A stretch of DNA of 64,000 bases, from positions 1,872,032 through 1,936,031 of the forward strand of contig NW_025064884.1 in assembly GCF_019112545.1 (NCBI RefSeq), given 5' to 3'. Positions within the stretch are counted from its first letter, which is position 1. Every line of letters begins with the position of its first letter. A model generated the notes under the pieces. It made no database searches. It was not told the origin of the DNA and was given only the letters and a program-made list of their open reading frames with translations. Shown here one piece after another: positions 46,106 to 57,274 of the stretch. The position numbers and the translations under genes were made by a program. This stretch comes from Guyanagaster necrorhizus (lineage: Eukaryota > Basidiomycota > Agaricomycetes > Agaricales > Physalacriaceae).

Positions 46106-46289
46106 CTCCCACTATTTCACAGCATCTTGAGAGTCTGAAATGAAAAGGATGAAAGAGGGTATTAAATAGGTGAATATAAAGAAATCAATCTCTCACTGTT
46201 ACTATAATCTCTGGATATCAGTCTAAAGGACAATTTCCTCATCATAAGACCTGATAGCCCATGCCACCATTGAGGTAGTCAGTATGATG

Positions 46290-47186
46290 ATCTAATTAAA
46301 GAGAAATGTCTCACACTCATTCTTGAAGTGACCTCTCTGACCACAACTATGGCAGGTAATCATAGATTGGTCAATTGGCAAATAGAATCAATTAAAGTTA
46401 GTGGTAAGTGCAAAATGGTGAAGAGAATCAGTCTTCTCTTGGATTAGTGAGTTTCCTCATTGAGGATGCAAGAAATGATATAGGAGAGGTTGGCATGCTG
46501 AGGGTTGTTGTTGAGTGCAACAATGAGATTGTCATATGAATGGAAAAGGGATTTCATGATAAAAGGAATAGCTAATCTATCTGTACATATCTTGCCTAAA
46601 GTCTTCAGCTTATCAATGATCATCTAAATATCCCCAATATGGTCTCCTATATGTATCTCCTCTCTAGCTTTCTTCAACCCAATAAGCTGTCTCCATATTG
46701 TGATGACACTTTCAAGACCCTCAGTGGTATGATAGAACTTGATGTTGTCTCAGGCCTCCTTTGCTGAAGTCACATTTCAAGTCAGGTGATATTGGAAAGG
46801 GAGGATATTGCTGACAGTAGTAGCCAGAGCTTCTTCATCTCATCTAACCCAACTCTTTACTGCATTGGAGTTAAGAGACCCAAGCAGCTTGGGCTTGTTT
46901 CTATCAGTGACAGCTCAGAGCTTCTTCTTGGTGAGATCCATGCACTGGGTATAAACCCAATCAAAGTAATTGGTGTTGTTGAAGAGAGCAAACTGGTATT
47001 TAGACCATGCAAATCATTGTTAAGTAGATGAGAGAACAGCAGAGCTGTAAATGAAGGGTCTAGTGTGTCATTGACCATGTCATGGTCAGCCACCTGATTC
47101 TGAGAATCAGATACTGAGGCATGATTGAATTGAACATTTGAGTTTACAGGAACATTTTCCAGACTGTCAGCTAGCATGTTTGCCAA
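46290..47186 (-). pseudogene. Copia-type gag
   Basis: Minus-strand frames give NNTNYFDWVYTQCMDLTKKK, TSAKEA-DNIKFYHTTEGLE and IIDKLKTLGKICTDRLAIPF. A zinc knuckle CHSCGQRGHFKNEC lies at about 46,310-46,350. This is the UBN2-type gag of Ty1/copia. The frame is broken by TGA/TAG and one shift near 46,985. No protease, integrase or RT follows before the probable LTR at 46,105. It ends at 47,186 directly against gypsy RNase H sequence. Confidence 0.65.
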
Positions 47187-47389
47187 TTATATAGAGATAC
47201 TATTGTTCTCATTATTCTTCTTCTGGCTAGCACTGGAAGAGGTTGAATCTTGAGTTGTCAAGCTACCAACCTCCTTTTCCACCATTTCAGCTTGATGAGA
47301 GTCCACAAGACAAACTTTGCCAGTCATTCTTTTGGCAAATGCATTAGCAGATTCATTTTTCTGTGGTTTCTTAGGCAGGTTTGACCAAG

Positions 47390-48540
47390 AGTTATTTGTA
47401 GTGGCAGCAACACATATGGCCACAGCCTCCAGTCTTATCAGAAAGAATGTTGTCCATGCTTGTCTCACCAGATGAGTAGTCTTTGTCATGAGTGGTAAAC
47501 TCTGATTCAGCCTGCACCATTCCAGAGCTGTTGTTTGCATATATTTGGGATAAAGCATTACTCAAGATATTTTCAACTCCTGGTATATAGATCACTTCAA
47601 AATTATAGTCTCCAATTAACTCAATCCAACAAGCCTGACACCTGGATAAGTTTTTCTGCCTCAGTAAGTGAATTAATTCCTTATAATCTGTATACTATTT
47701 GAAGTGGCAACCCAATAAGATGTCACAGTAGTGACACATTGTCTCAATGCCTGCAAACATTTCAAGCTCATATACAGGATAATTCTGCTGTGCTGGATTT
47801 AGCTTGGCTAAAAAGAATGCAGCCATACATATGTTGTGTCAATCATTACTTTGACTGATGACATCTGAAATTCCAGTCAAGCTGGTATCTGTGATCAGAT
47901 TAATTGCCAGAGCATCATCCAAATAGTTGAGAGGTACTTGACTATGGTTATGAAAATCTTATACATGTTTCTTGACTTCCTCAAAAGCCCACTGATGAGT
48001 TGCTGTCCAGTGGAAAAGAACTGTATTCTCTGTTAGTCCATGTAACACACCTATAGGAATCTGTATGTTTGCCACATCATCAGCCAGATATCCAACAGAA
48101 CCTAAGAATGCATGTAAGAGATCTCAATTCATTAGAACTTTGCATGCTGCTATGGAGTCAACCTTTACAGAGTCTATATGCACTCCATTGCAATCCACAA
48201 TATGTTCAAGAATATTGATTTCAGGATTTAGAACATGACACTTCTTTTTGAACAGGTATAGCAAGCTATTCATGATGAAGGATATCAAACACAATTCTGC
48301 AATGCTGAACATGGGCCTCTAAGCTATTCAAGTACATCACAATATTGTCAAGGTAAACATTCACAAAGACCCTCATATATGCTGAAAATAGGTGATTCAT
48401 TAAGGCTTGATATGCCATAGGTGTGTTGCAATCTCCCTGTTGCATAACCAGGCTGACTATATTTCTATCTGGTGTAGTCACCACAGTGCAGTGATATGCT
48501 GACTGCATATTCACACTCAGATTTTATGATTTTAGAACAA
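47390..48540 (-). pseudogene. Gypsy RT-RNase H fragment
   Basis: RT: IVSLVMQQGDCNTPMAYQAL, NHLFSAYMRVFVNVYLDNIV (YLDD changed to YLDN) and FDILHHE. RNase H: LITDTSLTGISDVISQ, QQNYPVYELEMFAG, TDYKELIHLL and IYIPGVENILSNALSQIYAN. It is CpG-poor with frequent stops. Integrase and LTRs are absent. The right part of the element (48,541-49,187) gives no further recognisable domain before the pogo-like insertion. Confidence 0.75.
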
Positions 48541-49187
48541 TTCTATTGCAGGTCTGCTCTATGCTGATGTATTCAACAGGATTATAGTTAAGGTCTCAGA
48601 TTGATGGGCAAAGCAGTAGACAACTAGTAAGGATAGGACTTAGACATGATACCACTAGTGGGTTAAGTTTATCAGCTAGTCATACTAGTAACTCTGAATC
48701 AGCTGTGACTGGCAGTGTATAGTCACTAGTAGAAGAGAAACTCATTAATGCCTCAAACTAGAGACAGAAGACAAAGAGCTCATGGAGTGAAGTCATGATC
48801 ATACTGGTCAAAGCATGAAACATCTAAGTTCAAATGGCTAGCATTATAGCAGACTCAAAACAGAACTTAGAATTGAATAACAGAGCATCAGACCAGGGTC
48901 TAGAGCTGGCTAGTGTGATATGGATCTATTATAATCAGCATTAACATCCTCAGACTATTCCTCTAATTATGATCAATGGCTATTACAGGCATGCCAGTTC
49001 ATTTAGTCAAATATCCTTGACAGCAATAAAGTGTTTCTGAACCTATGAATTGGAGTGAGGCTTTGGCTGAGATTTCTAGATCCACTAGTCAGCATAAACC
49101 ACTTTTAGAACTCAAATAGTATGATTATTTGTCATGAAACATGACTACTACATAGGAGTCTTATCAATATTGTCCCTTATATTTAAC
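48541..49187. other. Degenerate sequence, probably the rest of the gypsy fragment
   Basis: No open frame of note. The minus strand next to 48,541 (DLNYNPVEYISIEQT) is likely RT N-terminal sequence. It ends at the TA target of the DNA transposon. Confidence 0.35.
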
Positions 49188-49189
49188 TA

Positions 49190-51538
49190 CAGTTGACTAT
49201 CTCATAATGCATATGATCAGAAGACACCAAAATCATATGCATTTATAGATTTATGCAGAACCAAAATAGCACATGATGTGACATGTGACTTATGTGACAA
49301 TGTCATCATTGCCCCAAAATGCTGTCAGTGGCTTTTGGGTCAGCTTTCTATACATCTCCTTGAATAATGCTCCTCTCAACTTCCTCAGCTGTGATACTAA
49401 TCCACTCTGGTCACCTTGTGAAACACAAAATGCCTCCAGCTTTCAAATAAGCTCAAATCCTTCTCTTGTAGTTATTAAGGTCTGTTCTTCCTCACCCTTC
49501 TCTTCCTCCTCTTCCTCCTCATCATCATCAATGACAGTTATTTCCCTATTTTCTACTATAATATCATGCTTGATAGCAGCAACAATCTCATCTGCTGGCA
49601 TTGCCTCAAGATCTTCAGTATACTCTTCTGCAATAGGGCTAACCATCTCTTCAATAGTTGGAATGGGATCAAACATGTGATTTCATTGTTTCAATTCAAC
49701 AAGATGGTCCTTCAACATTATCTCTGCTGTCTGGAGCTGTTGAATAGGGGCAATTTGGGTGAAAGATGTGTTCATTTTTGACTGATGAAAGAGCCAACTG
49801 ATTGACTGCCTTCAGTGCTTTACCAACATCATTCTCTGCATTCATAACAGCCATAAGAGCAGGATGCCAGTCAGCATCAGCATATTGGTTTCCAAGCAGA
49901 TCCTGCAATGCTTGTTCAATCCCTGAAAGCATGTATTGTCTGTTGAGGCAAAGTCATGAATAAGGTTCCATGCAGACTTGAGGAGTAAGATGTCTTAGAA
50001 ATCATTGGATGGTGTGATGGACTGTGACTCAGATATATTATCAGGCATTATACCAGTGTGTTTCCAGCAGTTTGCTATTGTTTCACTGCAGACATTTGCC
50101 CAAGTATTACAAGCAATAGTCATAGCTTTAAAGAGATCAAGCTTGAAGATCTCAGACTCTCTAAGATCATCGAGATCAAGTGCATAAATACACATAGTAT
50201 TCTGATAATATACCTTAAAGCAGCAGATAATACCAGCATCTAGCAGCTGGATATATAGAGTCATGTTGGGCTTGAAGAACTCCAGCTTTGTGTTATAGAG
50301 TGTATAAGTGATGGAATGCTCTTGAAAGTTATCCAAGGTCAGCAGAACCTGTCGCATCTCCCTCTTCATCTTTAAATCAAACATCTTCACCCACTCTGTA
50401 AATATTTTGCTTGTCATCCAGATCTTCTTGTTATTCTAATAATAGAATCCTATTGCTGTTAGACTCTTTTTTTTGAAACACTATAGTTGCTTGGACTTTT
50501 TAATAAAAACAACTGGCATCTGCTCACTCCCATCTGCATTCATGGCAAAACACATGGTGATGTGGAACTTGTCCTGTTTCCATCTACTTATAGGATCAGA
50601 TGCCAAGGTATGATCTGGGATGGCAAAGATGACAAGATCAGATTCATCAATATTCCATCTGTCCTGCATTGCATATTTCACTATAATGCTGTGAAGGTGC
50701 ACACATTCTTTTTCCACTGCCACCATATCCACTGAGCCTGCTTCTCCATGCCTTGCATAATGATCTCAATGATCCCTCTCCTTTCAAACACTGATCCTCT
50801 GGAATATTCATCAGATTTTCAATCTAATTTTGCTTCTCTATTAGCATTGCATCAGTCACAGTTTTATCTTGGAGCTGCATATTCTGATATCAGGATGCAA
50901 CAGCATGCTCCACATCAGGTCAGATGACAATGCAAGACTTTTTGAATGATAGAGCATTAGGGTTCTTGTTTGCATGCTGTTCAATTTTTGTATGAGATGC
51001 CAGTTTCTGTGAAAGAGTTGGTTGAGTAAAGAGCAGTGCATCTTTCTTTTGGTTTGCAAAATGTGCCACAATGTCAGCATGTTGATGGGAAGGATGGTTA
51101 TCAACATATTTGAATACTACAAGCCAGTCTCCTGTTGTGAGGTGTAGGCAAGAGATCTGCTTTGGCATCTGAGCTGATAATGTGTACCTTGGAACTTTCT
51201 CCTTCTGTTTTGTATGCTCATATGGATTTCCAGGTTTAGCACATGGTTTTCATGTTGGTTCAGGAGGCATGTTTATAGAGATATAGGCTGCATCACTTTA
51301 TAATAATTTTTTTGTGTTTGTCATAGTCTATACAAACAAATTATGTTCTTTATTGTTCTAATATATGCACAATGTCATATTGGCTTACTACAATTTTGGA
51401 TCTGACAATGCATATTCCTAACTAAAACCATATGCATTTCTAGCCTATTTCTCTACTTTCCAACTGCATTCCAGCCCAATCCATATGCAAAGTCAGAATT
51501 ATGCATTTCAACATCATGCATTGTGAGATAGTCAACTG
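49190..51538 (-). mobile_element. Pogo-like DNA transposon, TA target duplication
   Basis: The left end CAGTTGACTATCTCATAATGCAT (49,190) and the right end, the reverse complement of CAGTTGACTATCTCACAATGCAT (to 51,538), form inverted repeats of about 23 bp with one mismatch. TA flanks both sides (49,188-49,189 and 51,539-51,540). The 2.35-kb interior carries a DDE transposase on the minus strand. This is a complete but mutated element of the Tc1/mariner-pogo superfamily. Confidence 0.9.
49443..51168 (-). pseudogene. Pogo/Tigger-type transposase, mutated
   Basis: The N-terminal DNA-binding region has WLVVFKYVDNHPSHQHADIV, LSQKLASHTKIEQHANKNPN (CENP-B/Tc5-type helix-turn-helix). The DDE_1 core has WNIDESDLVIFAIPDHTLAS (first Asp), CFAMNADGSEQMPVVFIKKS, LTLDNFQEHS (second Asp) and FFKPNMTLYIQLLDAGIICC (third Asp), then NCWKHTGIMPD. 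The C-terminus is acidic with a Glu run (DDDEEEEEEE) at 49,500-49,535. The three acidic residues are kept, but stops and frame changes break the reading. It would cut and paste the element. Confidence 0.85.
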
Positions 51539-51595
51539 TACCTTCATTCATTCTAGCTGTTTTCTGAACATTTTCCAACAGTAGTAAACTTTCAG

Positions 51596-52462
51596 TGTCA
51601 AGCATGTGGGGCCTTGTAAAAGATGTTCTCACTGAAGCCAATGGTGAGAAGAAGTGGAAGTTTGTTGAGACCATTGAATTGCAGATTGGTCTGAAGAACT
51701 ATGACCCTTGGAGGGATAAGCATTTCAGCAGAACCATTAAGTGTGTAGCTTGTTATTTTGCCTTAGAGGTCACTAAGAACATGTAATCCTAGGCTCCCCA
51801 ATGTTCCTCATCTCAGGATGTCCATTTGCATTCTTGCTGATGCTGCTGACATTGATCATGCCAAACAGGTTGAGCTCGAGTACATGTCCATTGATGATTT
51901 GAAAAAGTGAGTGATCTGCTGGAGCCAGCACTGAATGATTTTTTTTTATGGATGAGGTACATGCAGGCTTAACAAAAACAAGAAGCTTGTCAAGAAGCTC
52001 ACTAAGAAGTACAATGCTTTCTTAGCTTCTGAGACTCTTATCAAGCAGATCCCTCATCTCTTGGGTCCCGGTTTGTCCAAGGGTTTGTTACCGACTCTTC
52101 ATCTCATATGAACACTGTGAGGCTAACAAATATGCAGCTGGAAATTTCTCCACACCAGTGTCGCATGCTGAAGACCTTTCCAATAAGCTAACAGAGGTCC
52201 ACTCTACCATCAAGTTCCAGCTCAAGAAGGTTCTGTGCTTGGGCATCACCATCAGCCATGTCCAAATGACTGAGGACCAAGTCCTCGCCAACATCATGCT
52301 CAGTATGTATCTTCCCCACCTGAGGTCCCTGAACTGGATGCTTATCCTTTTTTTTTTTTGGTAGGCATCAACTTTCTGGTGTCTCTTCTCAAGAAGAACT
52401 GACAGAACATCAAGTCCCTCCACATCAAGACTGCCATGGGCAAGCCTGTCTATGTCTCCTAA
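51596..52462 (+). pseudogene. RPL10A: 60S ribosomal protein uL1 (L10a), mutated copy
   Basis: Exons 51,596-51,740, 51,793-51,906, 51,967-about 52,081, about 52,137-52,302 and about 52,366-52,462. Introns of about 50-60 bp keep GT/AG ends and all joints are in phase. The protein reads [95 protein letters not shown] and NFLVSLLKKN, then TGA in place of the Trp of K-K-N-W-Q-N, then KSLHIKTAMGKPVYVS. Several Arg codons have become His or Trp, as CpG transitions predict. The first exon with the initiator Met is missing upstream, where the pogo-like transposon sits 55 bp away. Intact uL1 is part of the ribosomal L1 stalk. Confidence 0.9.
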
Positions 52463-54410
52463 TAAGGGAAACAAACATAAATTTTGATTTTTTCTAAGAT
52501 GGATGGGTGGTGATAGATATAAGAAACCTGCATGGCTGTAATACATTCTATGAAGCTCTGCATGCTTGTACCAATGGCTTTCAGAGGAGGAAGGCCGATT
52601 GGGAGCTGATATGATTGCATGGTTTATCATCTCTTGTCACTATGTTTATTAAGATATTATTTTATAATCATACATTTGTTGTTAATGTAGCAACACTATG
52701 GGTTGCTAAAACTGAAGTTTTGAACTTGAGTATTGTTGACCTCTCAGATTGATGTACACTTCTGATGGTATCACAGAAGGGGGGGAAGACTCATCAATAT
52801 CAGGTATAGCTTCATCTTTTATCATATACATATTCTAACCATTCTATATACCACAGCCTTCATACTGAGATGAGAAGTGGAGGAGGCTCTGGCAGTGCAG
52901 TGGTATGTAATTCTTGGTAATATTTCCTATGGCTTTCAGATGCCAGGGTTGTAGAGGTGTGGGAGAGATAAATTACATCGAATTAGAAGGGCTGCATCTC
53001 ATACAGCAACCATGACTTGGATGACCAATGGTAAGTTTATGTGCTCCTTTCAATCTCGATAGTGAATTATCATTGTCATAGATGCTAATGACTCCTTGGA
53101 TGATTCTCTGATCCTTGTTGTACATATCTATGATGCATTGTCTTTCCTTGGATTTTTGCTCCTCCTTGCAGTACTGCTCCTGGCAGCTCTTTCCAAGCAA
53201 ATAAAGTGCAGGTGAACATGGTACAGTCTGATAATATCTTGGATGATTTTCATGTTCTTGTACCTATACCTCATGAACGATCATTTCTGCAATGAACCTC
53301 ATTTTAGAATGTGTCTTTCTCAAATGTTATTGGTGTATTCAGTGCCTCTGCTGTAAGGGCTTGGTGTTTTGTTTATTTATTTTTTTTGGTGCTAATTATG
53401 TGTCCAGAGTTGCAAGCATGGGGTTCTATTTCATTCTAGATGTAAAAGTCTGTTTGAAAATGGGAGATATGCATGTACTAACACCTCAGATCAGATATAC
53501 TTGGAACTTTGCAATACAACCATTGGTGGATCCAATGTCTCCATAGTCTGTCATGACATGAGTACTGCCCTCTGGATATCCATGAACAGTCACTTATGAA
53601 CAATCAAACAGATGGTCTTAACACCTTGGGTTCTCTGGGTCTTGATGATCATGACAACAGCATTTGTGAGTAAAAACAATTGTGAGAAGCAGATCTCTAG
53701 GCCTCTTGCTCATGCTATCCATCCTACATCTGCAGCTGATCAAGGATCCCACTCAAATATCCTGGGAATCATCTCACATGTACTGTCATAGCAACACCAT
53801 AGCACAGTTGGTTTTTTTTTTGCTTTTTCTCATCCTTTGCAAAAACGTTAATCAACATTAGACTTGTAGTTATGCTATGTGTAATGTTCCCCTTGGCTGT
53901 CTCCTGCATTCTCTTTGAAGGTACTTGACCATCTCTCACATCCCAAACCCTCTACTTATAGACAATCCACAGCAGGGCTGATGGGTCATCTACTGTATTT
54001 CAATTGAACTGTCTTCCAGTAGTACTGTGTCGATAAAGCTAAAGACAGCTGTAGCAGATGGGTATCCCTCTCAATGATCATTCACCTTGTTTGCTTCACA
54101 ATGATTCCACTAGCCACACTTGAGTATGTGCATCTCTCCAAATAGAGTGGTATCCCTTGTGACTTGATGTTATCTCATCATGTAGCCTGGCATCATTCGT
54201 AGCCACACATCAGATAGAGTCTAATGCCACTTGGAATATTCTCCTGGCATTATATATGCTAACTTCTTGCACTGCCCAAGCCCAGTTTTTTTGCTTATAT
54301 GCTGACTGCTGCTGCTGCATTTAGTGCCAATTTTGGCTATCTTGTTATTTGGCACACAAAAGGTTACTTGCTCTGTTTAACTGGTAGGCCCTATTTGTGT
54401 GGTTAATGGC
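52463..54410. other. Unassigned mutated DNA with splice-like signals
   Basis: Possible short exons around 52,751-52,970 (MYTSDGITEGGEDSSIS, then GTATAG...CCACAG and GTATGT...TTTCAG) look like intron borders, but no protein family was recognised and stops follow. Poly-T runs occur near 53,375 and 53,813. No repeat of the window was detected here. Confidence 0.3.
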
Positions 54411-54414
54411 ATCG

Positions 54415-54560
54415 CTGATACAGTCGTACTCACAAGAGTGTAGATTCCCTCAGAATGAGCATTTCATCTTTTTCAATGCAAAGCTCATTTGTATCCATAT
54501 TGGAATTTTGAAAGTGACAGTCCAACTTTATGCGATATAAACCCAGAGGCCTGAGTGTTT
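54415..54560 (-). pseudogene. Unrecognised gene family, first-exon fragment
   Basis: Minus-strand CHFQNSNMDTNELCIEKDE then MLILRESTLL matches exon 1 of copies 1 and 2 (FHSSNMDMNSFQTQEDETLL). The intron start (TGAGTACGACTG) is also recognisable. Sequence beyond the intron is unrelated. A separate plus-strand fragment at 54,690-54,790 matches the sequence just upstream of exon 1 (GAAAACAAAACAAAGA ... TTTGTCA), so the two pieces face each other as an inverted rearrangement. Confidence 0.5.
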
Positions 54561-55129
54561 GGGCTGAGCCATCCCATGGTTCAATTAGGTGGCCAAACTT
54601 CAAACATGAAGAAAAACACTCTTTGATTATAATCACTAAGCAGAGAGTATCTCCAGTCTACTGTACTAGATGCAAGAGAGAAGATAGCCATACCTTTGTT
54701 CTCAGATCTCTGAAAACAAAACAAAGACGGAGATATTCAGGGCTTATAATTTGTCAGCAACATCAAGTGGCAAGAGAGACAGGTGGTCTATAATAGTTGG
54801 CCACTTTGTAATGTTGTCATAGTGCACAAACTGGAGTACTTTTAGTAATAGGTTCAATTTGCCTACATTAAATAATGCATGAAAAAGCTGAAATACAGCT
54901 GTGCATTCTGCTCTCTTAGACTTCTGCAACTGCCTTTGTGGGATCATATACTACTACTACTCTCATAGATCTAAGGTCCTGAATGAATAGCTCAGTACTG
55001 ATGCCATGACCACTTCATAAGGAGAAGTATATCTAGTAATGACAAGTAACAAAGATGTGGCCTATCCAGATCCACTGATTTTGCTGGACATTCTGTGAAT
55101 TCAAGTGACTTTGAAATCGAAGCAATGAT

Positions 55130-56342
55130 GCCATAGTACTTTTACTCCAGGAGTCATCTGGATGTGCATCTCCTGCTGCAATGCAACCAACCAGTATTGT
55201 CAGCACGATTCTCTAGTATAAATATTGTAGTCATAATAGAGAAAGAGAAGACAGGTTGGATGCACTCTTATCACACTTGCCAACTCTTTGATATAATATC
55301 CAGCTGGCTCATTCCGAACTTCCAACACCATCAGAATGACTATCATGGAGAGTAGAGAGATACAGATTCTACAAGCATCTCTATCACTCGCTGAAATACA
55401 TTAATCCTTTCTGCAGCATTGCCAACTCTTAATATACAGTAGATGATGAGAATTGTGCACCATAGCAAGGTTGCCAATATGAGCGAGGAGTATAGCATGG
55501 ACCAGCTGACCACACTCTGGAGGAATAGGGCTTGGGGAGGAGTTTTTTTATCAGATCCAAAGGCAGAGTAATAAGTTATGATGCTTCTGCCAACTAGGTT
55601 TTATATTAGTGCTGATAAGTCATAAATCATTAGGTTTATGAATTCAAAGACATGCCTATTGCCATGATAGTACAAGCAATCAGAACAACCACAATGCTCC
55701 ACAATTGACTCCAGACAAGCCAACAGCACCATATCTAGGAATCCATAAGCAAGAACAGACATATAAACAATTATTAAATCTCATACCAAAGTAGCATCAG
55801 CAAGAACTGCACTCAGAGTTGCACCAACCACCATAGTCCATGGGACAGGAGTAGTAAGAGTATTGTTAGACTCAAAGGTGGCTTCCCAAAAGGTTTTCAC
55901 ATTAGTACATAAGAGAACCTGTGTCCATTCATCATAAAGGTTGACAGCCCGCAGAAGATACAAAAGCAGGATGATCAAAACAAGAAACCACAACCTTCTA
56001 CAATTCTGGCAGTTCTTCTTTGAAGCTAGACAAACCATCTGAGTCAAAGAGATGCATATTGAAAGAATGAAAGACACAGACCTACAGCCCACAAGGCAAT
56101 GGCTACCACTCCAGTGTATATCCCTTCGAAAAATTAGTTGACTGAAATTTCCTCAGGTGAATTAAAACTCTCTTACCATATAATAATGCATTAAAAAGTG
56201 TCCTGTTGAAGATTGTGTCCAGATACACAAAGGTAGCTTTGATCTGGCTGTCAGTTAGGTCTGGTATAGTAGTCCCAGTATCAGTTGTAGCAGTTATGAT
56301 AGCGATTCTAAAGAAAGAATATATGTCTTTTTGCTGAACCAC
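55130..56342 (-). pseudogene. Multi-pass membrane protein of a mushroom-expanded family, relic
   Basis: Minus-strand pieces in order: TIFNRTLFNALLYG (56,103-56,342), then LWFLVLIILLLYLLRAVNLYDEW, FWEATFESNNTLTTPVPW, VVGATLSAVLADATLVW (55,781-56,092), a Trp-rich segment near 55,720, and a last block with VIEMLVESVSLYS near 55,370. The NLYDEW and LADA-LIWRCW motifs are typical of a seven-helix-like protein of unknown function common in Agaricomycetes. Stops in each exon and CpG loss mark it as dead. The family name is from memory of the motif layout, not a search. Confidence 0.55.
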
Positions 56343-57270
56343 CAGCAGGTCATTATATAGTAGAGCATGACATCAGATTCATGATGATGCAGCCAAAGTG
56401 TCACACATTCACTTGAATGGAGGTGATGATAATGATGTGTTCTGATATTTGATATGCAGATTAGGCACCTGGGCTATTGATCTTCAATAAGCATAGCCTT
56501 CAAGGTGGAAGTACCTCATCTGTTTTATGATGGTCATGAAAAACCCATTGAATTTAGGCTGAAGTGCATACAAAATTTGACCTCAAAAGTTTTCTGCTAA
56601 CTGAGAGTCCTGAGAGCTCAATGACAAATTATCTGTCCTTTCTGTAATGAGAACTAGGCTGAGTAGCCAAAGCAACATAGACAACACTGAAGCCTGAGGA
56701 TAAAAGGCACAAAGAACATATAAAGAGGCAGTGTTCACAGTTTGAAGACCTTGCAAGAACAGCATCAGTGATGAGTTTCAGAAAGACCGAGAAGTTCAGG
56801 TATGAAAGGAATGAGCATCTGGACATAATAATGGAGAGATGACAGGAAAGGTAGAATTGAAATTCTTGATTTGTGTAGAAACTGGTCCAGCATCTCATCA
56901 GGCTTTCAAATAAATGAGTAGTAGGACTCAGAAATGTTTTCCAGCAAGATGAAGGAAGCCACTCTGGTCAGAGACTTGAATCATCTCAGAGATGCCCAGA
57001 CAGATCATCTTAATCTGGACATCAACACTATTTTTGTACCGATTTTTTGAGCAAGATAGATTCCTCATTATGGATGCATTTATAACATTTGCTGCTTTTT
57101 CAATGTTGTCACTATCAAACAGAGGGTGGAGCTATGTTCTGTCCATCTGTCATTCAGACATATGGTGCTGATGGATTTATTGTTCACCATATCTTGATAC
57201 AGAACTATGCTGAAAGCCTTTGGGTGATGATAACCAGGTGTACTCAGATGTTAACATTTTGTTTCTTATC
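56343..57270. other. Unassigned mutated DNA
   Basis: Minus frame 56629-56898 has a Cys/Leu-rich hydrophobic stretch, perhaps another membrane-protein piece. Otherwise nothing was recognised. Confidence 0.3.
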
Positions 57271-57274
57271 TCAT

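Noticed and set aside
49285..49680. Ser-rich plus ORF (long run of Ser codons)
   Set aside because: It is the antisense of the transposase's acidic Glu run.
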